DNA of 64,000 bases, from NCBI RefSeq assembly GCF_000327385.1, contig NW_008708767.1:26738-90737 (forward strand), in the 5' to 3' direction. Positions 63,190-64,000 of the stretch are shown here, in pieces. The notes below the pieces were generated by a model that saw nothing but the letters and a program-made list of their open reading frames with translations, was not told the DNA's origin and searched no databases. A program made the position numbers and the translations under genes. Each line of letters starts with the position of its first letter. The first letter of the stretch is position 1. The DNA is from Lottia gigantea. Its lineage: Eukaryota > Mollusca > Gastropoda > Lottiidae.

Positions 63190-63315
63190 AAACTAATGAA
63201 AGCTCAACCATGTCAACTGCAGTCTGGGGACCTCAGCTTTATTGATATAGATAGTTCGGACCAGCTGCTTAAAGAATTAGTCACAGGAAAAAGCAGTGCT
63301 ATTGGGCCTCCCTAG
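63190..63315 (+). CDS. Candidate exon or small ORF, unidentified
   Basis: After an acceptor-like TATTTTCACAG (ending 63189) an open segment runs to a TAG at 63313. From the ATG at 63196 it encodes 39 residues, including QLQSGDLSFIDIDSSDQLLK then ELVTGKSSAIGPP. Composition and codon use look more protein-like than the surrounding DNA, and the preceding 100 bp are richer in CpG. I do not recognise the sequence. It could be the last exon of a rightward gene, a first coding exon with an unseen donor, or chance. Confidence 0.2.
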   Translation, partial: KLMKAQPCQLQSGDLSFIDIDSSDQLLKELVTGKSSAIGPP

Positions 63316-64000
63316 AAAATTCTGAAAGTTCGATTGACCGAAAAGCCAGTTATTTGCATGTCGAGAGTTACTTCGATGAATAAGCTATCGCCTATTTTAC
63401 AACGCATTTCGATAATCATGTAAGCCACAAAAGGTGGTGGAGACCAACCATATTGTATCCCCTCCTTGATCTGCACCAATGGAGTGAACTAGAGGTCCAT
63501 TCTCCTCTACCTCTCTCTCACACCATTACTATTTCGGTAAAATATACCTTTTAGATCTAAGTTTCATAATATACCGGTAAGGCCAGATCAATTTATTTTC
63601 TTGTTTTGCAGAATTTCTTTTTTAAAAAAAATAAAGAAATAAATGTGTTTACATGATGATTTTTTTTATTTCCAGCTGAGCTGATTTTTTAGATTTCTTA
63701 CTCTGATTTTTAAGAAAATAAAGAAAATAGAAAATAGAATGGTGTGGCCAAAGGAAGATAAATATAACTAATTCTTCAAAGTATAATCTAGTTTTATTGA
63801 CAAAAGACAATACATATTGAACAGTTATCATTGAAGCCCAAAACTCAATTTGAATAATTTTGATAAATCATTGAATATAAAGGTGGATGAAGCTTGACAA
63901 AACATATCATTCTCATGTTCACATGCGTTAAAGAGAAGATTATCAACGTTAAACTAATCTGGAGAGGTCAAACATGACCTTTAAATTAAGGAAGATAGTA
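63316..64000. other. Non-coding to window end
   Basis: No gene, RNA or clear repeat recognised. GAGACCAACCATATTGTATC near 63441 and neighbouring GC-richer DNA may be a repeat fragment. Confidence 0.4.

Overview
The window is AT-rich eukaryotic DNA: spliced genes with GT-AG introns, long introns, many short tandem arrays and small dispersed elements. The three recognised genes are animal genes. The gene sequences and repeat style (TGACCTTTG-rich dispersed repeats, repeats ending in GACGGACGGAC plus a short hairpin, Penelope-like elements) suggest a lophotrochozoan, most likely a mollusc. The phylum is inference.

Layout. 1-8000: no recognised gene; tandem arrays, a pogo/Tigger-like short element, and a 1.28-kb unit between inverted repeats. 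8000-30100: mostly AT-rich non-coding DNA with tandem arrays, SINE-like copies and small inverted-repeat elements; one TATA/Inr/CCAAT promoter facing left at about 17904, and one unassigned candidate exon at 25034-25151. 30185-44859 (minus): the first four coding exons of a hyccin (FAM126/HYCC) gene, with a truncated Penelope-like retroelement and several repeats in its introns. Later hyccin exons should lie further left, but I could not find them. 46026-48446 (plus): complete TAF6 with a single intron. 50587-62666 (minus): complete CFAP221 (PCDP1), 21 coding exons reconstructed with matching phases, 910 aa. 62667-64000: CFAP221 upstream region and one weak candidate exon.

Relations between genes. 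Hyccin and TAF6 are divergent with 1.17 kb between start codons. TAF6 and CFAP221 converge with 2.1 kb between stop codons. Their products work in unrelated processes: plasma-membrane PI4P synthesis, RNA polymerase II initiation and SAGA, and the motile-cilium central apparatus. I see no operon-like or functional cluster, and no sign of a new multi-gene system. The unusual content lies in the repeats: about ten minisatellites whose unit lengths cluster at 27-34 bp, a palindromic MITE family with four or more copies around TAF6 and CFAP221, and a repeat array dense in nuclear-receptor and ETS half-sites.
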